Positions 35,865-46,331 of a stretch of 64,000 nt of DNA are shown piece after piece (position 1 is the stretch's first letter; each line of letters opens with the position of its first letter). This DNA is from RPQJ01 sp963793005 (lineage in GTDB: Bacteria > Pseudomonadota > Gammaproteobacteria > Steroidobacterales > Steroidobacteraceae): positions 248,001-312,000 of the forward strand of contig CAWBYP010000004.1 of the NCBI GenBank assembly GCA_963793005.1, given 5' to 3'. The translations under genes were made by a program, and so were the position numbers. Under the pieces are notes generated by a model. That model searched no databases, was not told the DNA's origin, and saw nothing but the letters and a program-made list of their open reading frames with translations.

Positions 35865-36117
35865 TACATGCCGTTTTCGGTGGCTGTATGGGCTGACGGG
35901 GCGACTACTCAACCCGTTCACGCCGGACTGGCCGGCCTGGTCGGATTGATAACTGTTTTCAACGCGAAAACGTTACCAAGACTCCCAATCAGCATGTTTA
36001 CATCTCGTGCCAGTCGGGCCATATTTGTGTCGCGTTAAGCCAAGCCGTTTGAACCCATGGTGCCGTTCGGATGCCCAAAAAGTCTGACCCGAAATTCACG
36101 CGTCCGCTGATGCAGTT
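35865..36117. repeat. 253-bp duplicated regulatory segment, copy B
   Basis: Counterpart of 26842-27094. It spans the intergenic region between the copy B amidohydrolase and the regulator plus the regulator's first codons. Here the regulator gene continues intact. Confidence 0.9.
35955..35971. promoter_or_regulatory. Palindromic operator candidate, copy B
   Basis: GTTTTC-AACGC-GAAAAC, placed 100 bp before the regulator ATG and 114 bp before the amidohydrolase ATG, so one bound regulator could control both directions. Confidence 0.55.
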
Positions 36118-37183
36118 GTTACCGCTCATCACCGAGTTCGGCCGTCGGGGCGGCAACGCAGAAGCGGTCCTTGCCCGAAATAGACTTCCCCTTGAGGCAC
36201 TGACCAACCCCACGATGCTGATCGATGCAGCCGCCTTTTACGCCGCCATCGAAGACATGGCGGAGTCCCTTGGCGATCGATATTTCGCCGCACGGGTTGC
36301 GGAGGAAGCGGCCAGGAAGGGGACGCCGTCTGTACGGACGGCAGCCAGGCACGCGAAAACACTCGGAGATTTTCTCTCACGCGTGGTCATAGAAGTCGCT
36401 GCGCAGGCAAACCACGTTCGCTACGTGTTGTCCACAACATCCGAATCTGCCGGCCTGCAAATCAACCGCATGGTCAAAGTTTCAGGGCCGACCACACAGG
36501 CAGACGCAGTCCTCGTCACCTTCTACGTAACGCTTTTCAAACTTGCCCTGGGGCCGACCTTTGATCCCAACCGTATCTTCGTCAACGTGCCGACCACTGC
36601 AGGCATTCCAAAGGGACTTCTACCGAAACAAGCGCTGCTCAGGTCTGAGATCAATGGGTTGCGGATTTCGTTTCCACCGCAATGGCTGTGGGCGCCGTTT
36701 GCGCTCGACTGGGACATGCCAGAGACGCCACGCGGAGAATTTGGCCCTGCTGGCGCTACCGAAGCGACGTTCTCCTATTTTCGCAACGCGCTCAAGGACA
36801 ACATCGGGCACCACGATCTGCCGCTGAACCGCTTTGCCGCAATCTGCGGGCTGCATCCACGCCACCTGCAGCGCATTCTGGCGACACAAGGAACCAGCTA
36901 TCGCCAGATGAAGGACGAGGTACGCCGAAGCATCACTGAGGACCTGCTGGCGAACTCGAGCATTCCAATCGCGCAAATTGCGCATCAGGTCGGCCTCTCG
37001 AGCCCGTCCGCCCTCGACCGTGCATTCAAGCAATGGACGGGCAAGACACCGACGAGCTTTCGGGTCGAATCCACACAGAAGGCGATGGATAGAAACACTG
37101 TTTCCAGCGCGAACATTTCCACCCCGGGCCCTCGGCCGCCATCGGTCGGTCGTCGACCTCGTTGGAAATTGAGGAAACATTGA
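36071..37183 (+). CDS. AraC-family transcriptional regulator
   Basis: 370 aa. The N-terminal effector domain (about 10-210; EAVLARNRLPLEALTNPTML, FYAAIEDMAESLGDRYFAA) resembles the arabinose_bd/OruR-type ligand domain. The C-terminal part (about 240-340) has two helix-turn-helix motifs: LPLNRFAAICGLHPRHLQRI and IPIAQIAHQVGLSSPSALDR, closing with FKQWTGKTPTSFR. A basic tail follows. Divergent from the copy B amidohydrolase. The start fits MPKKSDPKF, also kept in the truncated copy at 27048. Probably senses a product or substrate of the hydrolases and activates them; the inducer is unknown. Confidence 0.85.
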   Translation: MPKKSDPKFTRPLMQLLPLITEFGRRGGNAEAVLARNRLPLEALTNPTMLIDAAAFYAAIEDMAESLGDRYFAARVAEEAARKGTPSVRTAARHAKTLGDFLSRVVIEVAAQANHVRYVLSTTSESAGLQINRMVKVSGPTTQADAVLVTFYVTLFKLALGPTFDPNRIFVNVPTTAGIPKGLLPKQALLRSEINGLRISFPPQWLWAPFALDWDMPETPRGEFGPAGATEATFSYFRNALKDNIGHHDLPLNRFAAICGLHPRHLQRILATQGTSYRQMKDEVRRSITEDLLANSSIPIAQIAHQVGLSSPSALDRAFKQWTGKTPTSFRVESTQKAMDRNTVSSANISTPGPRPPSVGRRPRWKLRKH

Positions 37184-37236
37184 CGATTAGTCCGGTGCGG
37201 GAACACTGGTGGGCGACGACAGCCAGGTGGAACTCG

Positions 37237-38449
37237 ATGCATTTGCGATCGGTTGTCCTTCTGTATGTCGGGCTGATGTTGTGTGCATTGCCTTCTGGAG
37301 TCCGTTCGCAGGATTAGGACGGAGGCGGTTTTGCAACGCCCGATAGCGTGGAAGGTACTTTGGCGACCACGGAGAAACGTCAAGGCGAGGGGGCTTTGGA
37401 GCGCTACCTGGCCTGGAAGGAGCAATTTGCAGGAAGGACAGGACTTTCCTTCGGTTTCGACGATCAGTTGCTGTCTATGAACACGGATTCCGATAGCTCG
37501 CCTTCGAATGCGGCGGGTAACGTTTTCCGGTTCTACGGAGCATGGACCGCAACGGGGCGGGGAACGGCGAACAGTGGCGCTTTGGTTTTCAAAGTCGAGA
37601 ACCGTTCGGCTATCGGAAATCGCATTTCGCCCCAGGCGCTTGGACCGTCTCTCGGTTATGCCGGTCTGTTTACAACAACCTTCAGCGATGCTGGTTGGAT
37701 CCTGACCAACCTTTATTGGCGGCAAAGTCTCCGCAACGGACGGTTTAGTTTTGTGATCGGTCAGGTCGATGTCACCGATTATGTGGACGTGAACGACCTC
37801 GCAAGTCCGTGGACTGCATTCGGCAACCTGGCTTTCGAAATACCGACGATTCCCGCGCCTGACCAAGGCCTGGGGGCGGCGATGCAGTGGCGGATGAACG
37901 ATCATTGGGGGCCGTTCTGGGCGGTATTGCCAACGCAAACGGCGACCCGTCAGACCCGATTGACAGCGCCCGGAAGCTTTTCGAAAGCGGGGAGACCTTC
38001 AAACATTTGGCCATTGGTTGGTCACCTGATTGGGACGACCGGTATAGCCAGGCTGTGCAGCTTACCGTTTGGCAGATCGACGACCGTGTCGAAGCTGGAG
38101 TCGAAGGTGGGCAAGGTGTCGCTCTGGCGGCGAGTTTTCGCTCCAGTAACTGGCGCCCGTTTTTTCGCGCCGGATACAGCGATGGCGGAGGTCCGTCGAT
38201 GGATCGTGCGGTCGGTGTCGGAACGGGGTACGACGTACGGGGGGGAGTGACCTGGCTGGTATCGGGCTGAATTGGGGCCGCGCCCCGGACAGCTCACGCA
38301 ACCAGTACACCATGGAACTGTTCTATCGATACGATCCGACCGACTTTTTCCAGGTCACACCCGTCTTTCAGTACATAGTTAATCCCGCCAACGATCCGGA
38401 CACAGATGACATCCTGGTTCTTGGCCTGCGCGCACGTCTGGTTTTTTAG
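37237..38449 (+). pseudogene. OprB-like carbohydrate/substrate porin, one nonsense and two frameshifts as read
   Basis: ATG 37237 starts a signal peptide (VVLLYVGLMLCALPS) but TAG at 37315-37317 follows RSQD. The same frame continues through the barrel: LERYLAWKEQFAGRTGLSF, FRFYGAWTATGRGTANSGAL, FVIGQVDVTDYVDVNDLAS. At the G5 run 37907-37911 the frame slips to VLGGIANANGDPSDPIDSAR. At the G7 run 38239-38245 it slips again to LAGIGLNWGRAPDSSRNQYT, ending LRARLVF. One G more in each run restores the frame, so those two could be base-call errors; the TAG could not be explained that way. It carries its own terminator. Confidence 0.75.
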
Positions 38450-38454
38450 AATGC

Positions 38455-38481
38455 AAAAGGGGTCCCGCTGGGACCCCTTTT
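38455..38481 (+). terminator. Rho-independent terminator after the porin gene
   Basis: A perfect 12-bp stem AAAAGGGGTCCC / GGGACCCCTTTT with a 3-nt loop. A-rich on one side and T-rich on the other, it works both ways: after the porin on the plus strand and behind tRNA-Arg on the minus strand. Confidence 0.9.
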
Positions 38482-38489
38482 CCATTCAC

Positions 38490-38566
38490 TGGCGCGCCCG
38501 GAGAGATTCGAACTCCCGACCTTCTGGTTCGTAGCCAGACACTCTATCCAACTGAGCTACGGGCGC
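38490..38566 (-). tRNA. tRNA-Arg (anticodon ACG)
   Basis: 77 nt including encoded CCA. Acceptor GCGCCCG pairs with CGGGCGC, D-arm AGCTCAGTTGGATAGAG, anticodon loop CTACGAA flanked by CTGG/CCAG, T-arm GGAGTTCGAATCTCTCC. Its 3' end faces the accessory island. ACG would be deaminated to ICG to read CGU/CGC/CGA. Confidence 0.95.
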
Positions 38567-38589
38567 GTATTTCTCGACTCGAAATCTAC

Positions 38590-38680
38590 TGGCGGAGAGA
38601 GAGGGATTCGAACCCTCGAAGGGCTTTTGACCCTTACGCCCTTAGCAGGGGCGCGCCTTCGACCACTCGGCCATCTCTCC
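38590..38680 (-). tRNA. tRNA-Ser (anticodon GCT)
   Basis: 91 nt with a long variable arm and encoded CCA. Acceptor GGAGAGA pairs with TCTCTCC, anticodon GCT in the loop after CGCGCCC, T-arm GAGGGTTCGAATCCCTC. Transcribed with tRNA-Arg, downstream of csrA, the usual gammaproteobacterial order. Confidence 0.95.
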
Positions 38681-38797
38681 GTTATGCAGAGAGCCGCGGA
38701 GGATAGCGGCCCTTCACGCCACAGTAAAGCCGGGCGACACCGGGTGCCGCTCAACTCCTTGATCTGTGTAGGGATCCCGGTCAACCGGGACCAGGAT

Positions 38798-39022
38798 TCA
38801 CGGCAGGGAATCCTGCCCGTCGTCGGATTTCGAGGGCCGGTCTGAACCGCCGCCCTGGTCTTCGCGCTTGATGCGCTCGAAGATCTCCTCGCGGTGCACG
38901 GCAACGTCGCGCGGCGCATTTACGCCGACTCGCACCTGGTTGCCCTTTACCCCGAGAATCGTGACAGTCACTTCGTTTCCGATCATGACCGCCTCACCCA
39001 CCCGTCGAGTGAGAATCAACAT
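38798..39022 (-). CDS. csrA: Carbon storage regulator CsrA (RNA-binding translational regulator)
   Basis: 74 aa from ATG 39022, with AGGAG 5 nt upstream; the long frame upstream is not the start. MLILTRRVGEAVMIG, VTVTILGVKGNQVRVGV and VAVHREEIFERIKRE match CsrA/RsmA end to end, with the RNA-contact residues Leu4 and Arg6 near the start and Arg/Val residues in VHREE. CsrA binds GGA motifs in mRNA leaders to control translation of stress, motility and carbon genes. A short acidic-basic tail (DRPSKSDDGQDSLP) extends past the core. Confidence 0.95.
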   Translation of the reverse strand: MLILTRRVGEAVMIGNEVTVTILGVKGNQVRVGVNAPRDVAVHREEIFERIKREDQGGGSDRPSKSDDGQDSLP

Positions 39023-39155
39023 CGCTGCTCCTGGCCCTGAGCCTGTTCCCTGGATGACGATTAAGAGAGCGGCAAAGATAGCGCGTGGAGCGGAAAAAAT
39101 CCGCTCAAGATGCTGCGCAGCAATTTGTGGTCCGAACGGACCGCGGCGGAGTGTT

Positions 39156-41779
<2,624 letters not shown>

Positions 41780-41784
41780 CTTGC

Positions 41785-42256
41785 TCACGGTTCGCTGTCT
41801 TCGCCCGAGCCCAGTGCGGCCCGGATCTGCTCGGCGGAAAACCCGCGATATTGCAGGAATCGGCTTTGTCTTGCACGTTCCGGCCAGTCGGCCGGGCTGG
41901 CCGCCCCGAAACGCCGGCGGCGCGTGTCACGGGCAATGGCGGACCAGTCCTCGGCCGAGGCTTCAAGCGCCTCGTCGATGTCGGCGTCCGCCACGCCTCG
42001 CTCACGCAGTTCCATCCGGATACGCACCGGCCCGTGGCCGCGCGCGGCCCGCTGCCGCACGAACTGCCCTGTGAATCGCTCCTCGGAGAGCAGGCGCTCG
42101 GCCACGAGCGCCTCCACCACGGCCGCGATCAGCTCGACCGGATAGCCACGCCGCTCGAGTCGCGTGGCGAGTTCCACGCGGCCGAAATCCCGGCCCGCGA
42201 GCAGCGCCAGTGCCGCGACACGGACCGTGCGCTCGTCGGCGTCGCCGGCGGCCGCG

Positions 42257-42279
<23 letters not shown>
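41785..42279 (-). CDS. recX: RecA regulator RecX
   Basis: 164 aa from a GTG at 42279 inside the last codons of recA; no ATG is available nearer. RecX helical repeats are visible: ALALLAGRDFGRVELATRLE, RRGYPVELIAAVVEALVAER, LLSEERFTGQFVRQRAARGHG and the C-terminal SRFLQYRGFSAEQIRAAL. It modulates RecA filaments. The overlaps with recA upstream and alaS downstream (GTGA) make a tight recA-recX-alaS transcript. Confidence 0.85.
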
Positions 42280-43294
<1,015 letters not shown>

Positions 43295-43468
43295 TGCCTG
43301 TGCTCGCTTTGGGCCGCGGCCCTGTCAGAAGTGGATCTCCGGGGAGGGGCGCATTATTTCACAGCGACCACGCCCCCGCCGGGCGATAAATTCATGCAAA
43401 CCACCAGTTACTGCGGGCAGTCTCGCCCCACGCAGGCTCATGGCGTGAGCCTGCCTGACCCAGGCGGC

Positions 43469-44020
43469 TCAGGTGCCTGTCGGCCAGCAAGCGACCTCAA
43501 TGTACCGGGCACCCTCGGGACCGGTCAGCGACTGCACCAGTGCGAACGCACCGACCGGCCAATGCAGGGGCCGCACCGGCAAATCGCCGTCGGCCGAAGG
43601 CGGCGCACGCAGAATCCGGCGCGCGAGCGTCACGTGCGGACTGAAAGGCCGCAATTCCGGCGCAAATCTACGCATCCGCAGCTCAGCCCTGAGTGACGAC
43701 ACCAGCGCAGCCAGCGGCCCCGGCGTCAGGCTGGCCGCCAGGCACAGGACCTGCGGCCGCTTCCAGTGCTGCAGCCGGTCGAATTCCAGTTCGCAGGCGA
43801 AGGCCTCGCGGGCCGCGGTCGCAGCCGAATCCAGCACGCCCTGCAGGCGCGGTTCGGGCACGTCGCCCAGGAATTCGAGCGTTACGTGCCATTGATCCGG
43901 GCGCTGCGGCCGGCCAACGTCGGCGGGGACGAATTCGCGCACGGCCTCTGCGAGTCGGGCACGTGTCGCGTCGTCCGGCCAGAGCGCGAAGAACAACCGC
44001 CTCACCGACTCCTGCCGCAT
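43469..44020 (-). CDS. thpR: RNA 2',3'-cyclic phosphodiesterase (2'-5' RNA ligase family)
   Basis: 183 aa from ATG 44020. RRLFFALWPDDATRARL is the family N-terminus, and the two catalytic HxTx motifs are HVTLEFLG and HVTLARR. The family opens 2',3'-cyclic phosphates on RNA. It sits 24 bp after the pncC stop with AGGGAGG in the gap, so the two are co-transcribed ahead of recA. Confidence 0.88.
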   Translation of the reverse strand: MRQESVRRLFFALWPDDATRARLAEAVREFVPADVGRPQRPDQWHVTLEFLGDVPEPRLQGVLDSAATAAREAFACELEFDRLQHWKRPQVLCLAASLTPGPLAALVSSLRAELRMRRFAPELRPFSPHVTLARRILRAPPSADGDLPVRPLHWPVGAFALVQSLTGPEGARYIEVACWPTGT

Positions 44021-44043
44021 CGCGAGCGCACCGACCTCCCTGG

Positions 44044-44544
44044 TCACGCCTCGAGCACACCGGCCAGGGCGCGCATCACGGCCTGGCGGCGCACGGCTTC
44101 CCGGTCGCCTTCGAAGACCTGTACCTCGGCCCGGATTTCGCGCTGGTCGCCCCGGTCGAAGGCCCAGGCGAACCAGACCGTCCCTAAGGGCTTGCCCGGC
44201 ATGCCCCCGTCCGGTCCCGCAATTCCGCTCACTGCGACCGCCACGTCGCTGCCAAAGCGGTCCAGTGCCCCGTAGGCCATCTCCCGGACCGTGGCTTCGC
44301 TGACGGCGCCGGCACGCTTGATGGTGTCCGCGCCGACTCCCAGGATCCTCTCCTTGGCCTGGTTCGAATAGGTAACGACTCCGCCTTCGAACCACCCGCT
44401 GCTGCCAGGCAGGTCAGTGCAGGCCTTGGCCACCCAGCCGCCGGTGCAGGACTCGGCGACCGACAGCGTCAGGCCGGCGTCCAGGAGGCATTTGGCGACC
44501 CGGGCAGCCTGTACCCTGATTTCGGCGTCAATTGGGGATGTCAT
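44044..44544 (-). CDS. pncC: Nicotinamide-nucleotide amidohydrolase PncC (CinA C-terminal domain)
   Basis: 166 aa, the stand-alone CinA C-terminal domain: LTLSVAESCTGGWVAKACTD, GGVVTYSNQAKERILGV and VAVAVSGIAGPDGGMPGKP. It converts nicotinamide mononucleotide to nicotinate mononucleotide in NAD salvage. Its place upstream of recA is widely conserved. NAD salvage is of interest given the TIR proteins elsewhere in the window, though no link is shown. Confidence 0.9.
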   Translation of the reverse strand: MTSPIDAEIRVQAARVAKCLLDAGLTLSVAESCTGGWVAKACTDLPGSSGWFEGGVVTYSNQAKERILGVGADTIKRAGAVSEATVREMAYGALDRFGSDVAVAVSGIAGPDGGMPGKPLGTVWFAWAFDRGDQREIRAEVQVFEGDREAVRRQAVMRALAGVLEA

Positions 44545-44626
44545 TCGCAGGATTCTAGTCGCCTCTGGACAGCGCCGGGGCCGTGTCCTACCGTGTTCAG
44601 CCGACCCTCAGTCAGGAAGGATCCCC

Positions 44627-45109
44627 ATGAGACTCGCCCCGTTAGCCCTCGCGCTGCTCGTCACTTCACTCCCGCTCGCATCGTTGGCCCAGGACGCCCT
44701 GCCAAGCACCGTCCCCGCGGCGGACGAGCAGATCCTGCTGAACAGGGTGATGAACGACAAGCGGTCCGTCTATGCGAACAACCTGAACATGACCGAGGCC
44801 GAGAGCAAGGCATTCTGGCCCGTCTACGACGAATACGAGACCCAGGTGAAGAAGCTCGACGATCGGTTTCTCGCGCTGGTCAACGAATTCGCTGAAAAAT
44901 ACGACGCGCTGACGGACAAGGACGCCATGTCGATGCTCGACGAGAAGATGGCGATCGAAGCAAAGCGCATGGCGCTCAAGCAGGAATACACGAAGAAGAT
45001 CGAGCGCGTGCTGCCACCGGTGAAGGCGCTACGCTACTCGCAGCTCGAGACACGCATTGAACTCCTGGTGCGACGCAACGTCTATGGACTGATCCCGCTC
45101 GCGCGTTGA
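44627..45109 (+). CDS. Exported helical protein, first of a tandem paralogous pair
   Basis: 160 aa from ATG 44627 with AGGAAGG ahead. Signal peptide ends at SLAQ. The mature part is almost all helical and charged: LNMTEAESKAFWPVYDEYET, VKKLDDRFLALVNEFAEKYD and LEKxERVLPPVKALRYSQLE-like segments, reminiscent of Spy/CpxP-type periplasmic helical proteins. Function unknown. It has the same length and the same plan as its neighbour at 45166, both ending in IPLxR. Confidence 0.65.
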   Translation: MRLAPLALALLVTSLPLASLAQDALPSTVPAADEQILLNRVMNDKRSVYANNLNMTEAESKAFWPVYDEYETQVKKLDDRFLALVNEFAEKYDALTDKDAMSMLDEKMAIEAKRMALKQEYTKKIERVLPPVKALRYSQLETRIELLVRRNVYGLIPLAR

Positions 45110-45165
45110 ATCGACCCGCCGTGCCGACCGTCGAATCTCGAGATAATCAACTGGAGCCCTGACCC

Positions 45166-45648
45166 ATGAAGAAGATCCTGATCGCCCTGGCAGCCATTGC
45201 CACACTCGGCGCCACCCAGGGCGCGCTCGCCCAGACGTCCGGCGAAATCAACATGTCTGACCAGGAACAACTGCTGATCGCACAGATCCAGGGAGACAAG
45301 CGCACCATCGTGCTCTCCACGTTGCAGCTCACCGACGCGGAGGTGCAGGCCTTCACGCCGATCTTCGACAAGTACCAGGCGGAGATGAAGAAGCTGGCCA
45401 CGCGCTACACTGACGTGCTGAACAAGTTCGCATCGAACTACGACTCGATGACGGATGACGCGGCGGAAGACATCCTCAAGGAAGCGTTCAAGGTCCGAGA
45501 GGATCGCGACGAGGTATTGAAGGAATACGCCAAGCGCATGGGCAAAAAGCTGCCCGCTACCAAGGTGCTGCGCTGGGTGCAGATCGAGAACAAGATGACC
45601 GCACTGCTCGACTGGCAGATGGCGCAGATCATTCCGCTCTCCAGGTAA
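45166..45648 (+). CDS. Exported helical protein, second of a tandem paralogous pair
   Basis: 160 aa. Signal peptide to ALAQ. LQLTDAEVQAFTPIFDKYQA, MKKLATRYTDVLNKFASNYD and LPATKVLRWVQIENKM follow the pattern of the preceding gene, with about one third of residues shared by eye. Likely a periplasmic helical bundle with no enzyme signature. The start is fixed by a signal peptide directly at the ATG. Same transcript as the DUF4136 lipoprotein 13 bp downstream. Confidence 0.65.
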   Translation: MKKILIALAAIATLGATQGALAQTSGEINMSDQEQLLIAQIQGDKRTIVLSTLQLTDAEVQAFTPIFDKYQAEMKKLATRYTDVLNKFASNYDSMTDDAAEDILKEAFKVREDRDEVLKEYAKRMGKKLPATKVLRWVQIENKMTALLDWQMAQIIPLSR

Positions 45649-45661
45649 GAGGCGACACGAG

Positions 45662-46258
45662 ATGCAAAGTTTCCCGAGCAAACGACTGGTTGCGCTTGCA
45701 GCCGTGGCACTGCTGGCTGGGTGCACGTCCACGCCGTCGGTGCGTTCCGATTACGACAAGAGCGCTGACTTCGGCAGTTTCCGCAGCTTCGGCTTCGTCG
45801 ACCAGGGCGGCGAGGCCAAGTCGCTGGCGATCCAGACACTCGAAACGGCGGCGACCCGCGAGATGGAAGCCCGGGGCTACAGGCTCGCGGCCGAGCCGGA
45901 CCTGCTGGTGCACTTCACCGGCAAGCTCGAGGACCGGGCCGACGTGCAGTCCGTCCCGGGACCCATGTACGGACCGGCCTGGGGCTACGGTGGCTGGTAC
46001 GGCGCACCGTACGGCGGCTGGGCTTATTCTTCGCCGCAGGTCACCACTCGGCATTACAAGGTCGGCACGCTGGTCATGGATATCGTCGACCGCGCCAAGC
46101 GACAGGTCGTGTTCCAGGCCGGCATGGAAAAGACCGTAACCAACAAGATGCTGGACAACCAGGATGCGGTGCTCAACGCCGCCGTCGCGAGCATGTTCGC
46201 GACCTACCCGTTCGTCGCCGGGCAGTCCGCACCGGTCGCGTTGCCGGACAAGAAGTAA
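45662..46258 (+). CDS. DUF4136 lipoprotein
   Basis: 198 aa. Lipobox LLAGC (Cys21). The DUF4136 pattern is visible: VRSDYDKSADFGSFRSFGFV, a helix with EMEARGYRLAAEPDLLVHFT, a Gly/Tyr-rich loop (GPAWGYGGWYGAPYGGWAY) and YKVGTLVMDIVDRAKRQVVF. Such lipoproteins sit in the envelope; function unknown. Last gene of a three-gene run of exported proteins and followed by a strong terminator. Confidence 0.8.
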   Translation: MQSFPSKRLVALAAVALLAGCTSTPSVRSDYDKSADFGSFRSFGFVDQGGEAKSLAIQTLETAATREMEARGYRLAAEPDLLVHFTGKLEDRADVQSVPGPMYGPAWGYGGWYGAPYGGWAYSSPQVTTRHYKVGTLVMDIVDRAKRQVVFQAGMEKTVTNKMLDNQDAVLNAAVASMFATYPFVAGQSAPVALPDKK

Positions 46259-46276
46259 AATCGCGATTCTTTGAGC

Positions 46277-46312
46277 AGCGCCAGCCTCCGCAAGGGGCTG
46301 GCGCTTTCTTTC
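46277..46312 (+). terminator. Rho-independent terminator before mutS
   Basis: Perfect 10-bp stem AGCGCCAGCC / GGCTGGCGCT with a 9-nt loop, followed by TTTCTTTC. It separates the envelope-protein run from mutS. Confidence 0.85.
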
Positions 46313-46331
46313 GCGTAACATTGTCGGCCAG

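Noticed and set aside
38490..38566. Duplicate of the tRNA-Arg 3' end as att site at the left end of the island
   Set aside because: No copy of the T-arm/acceptor sequence was found near 15.4-15.6 kb or elsewhere in the window, so an integrase-type att pair cannot be claimed.
43295..43468. SOS (LexA) box upstream of recA
   Set aside because: No CTGT-N8-ACAG or other well-known LexA motif was convincing; the lineage-specific box is unknown to me.
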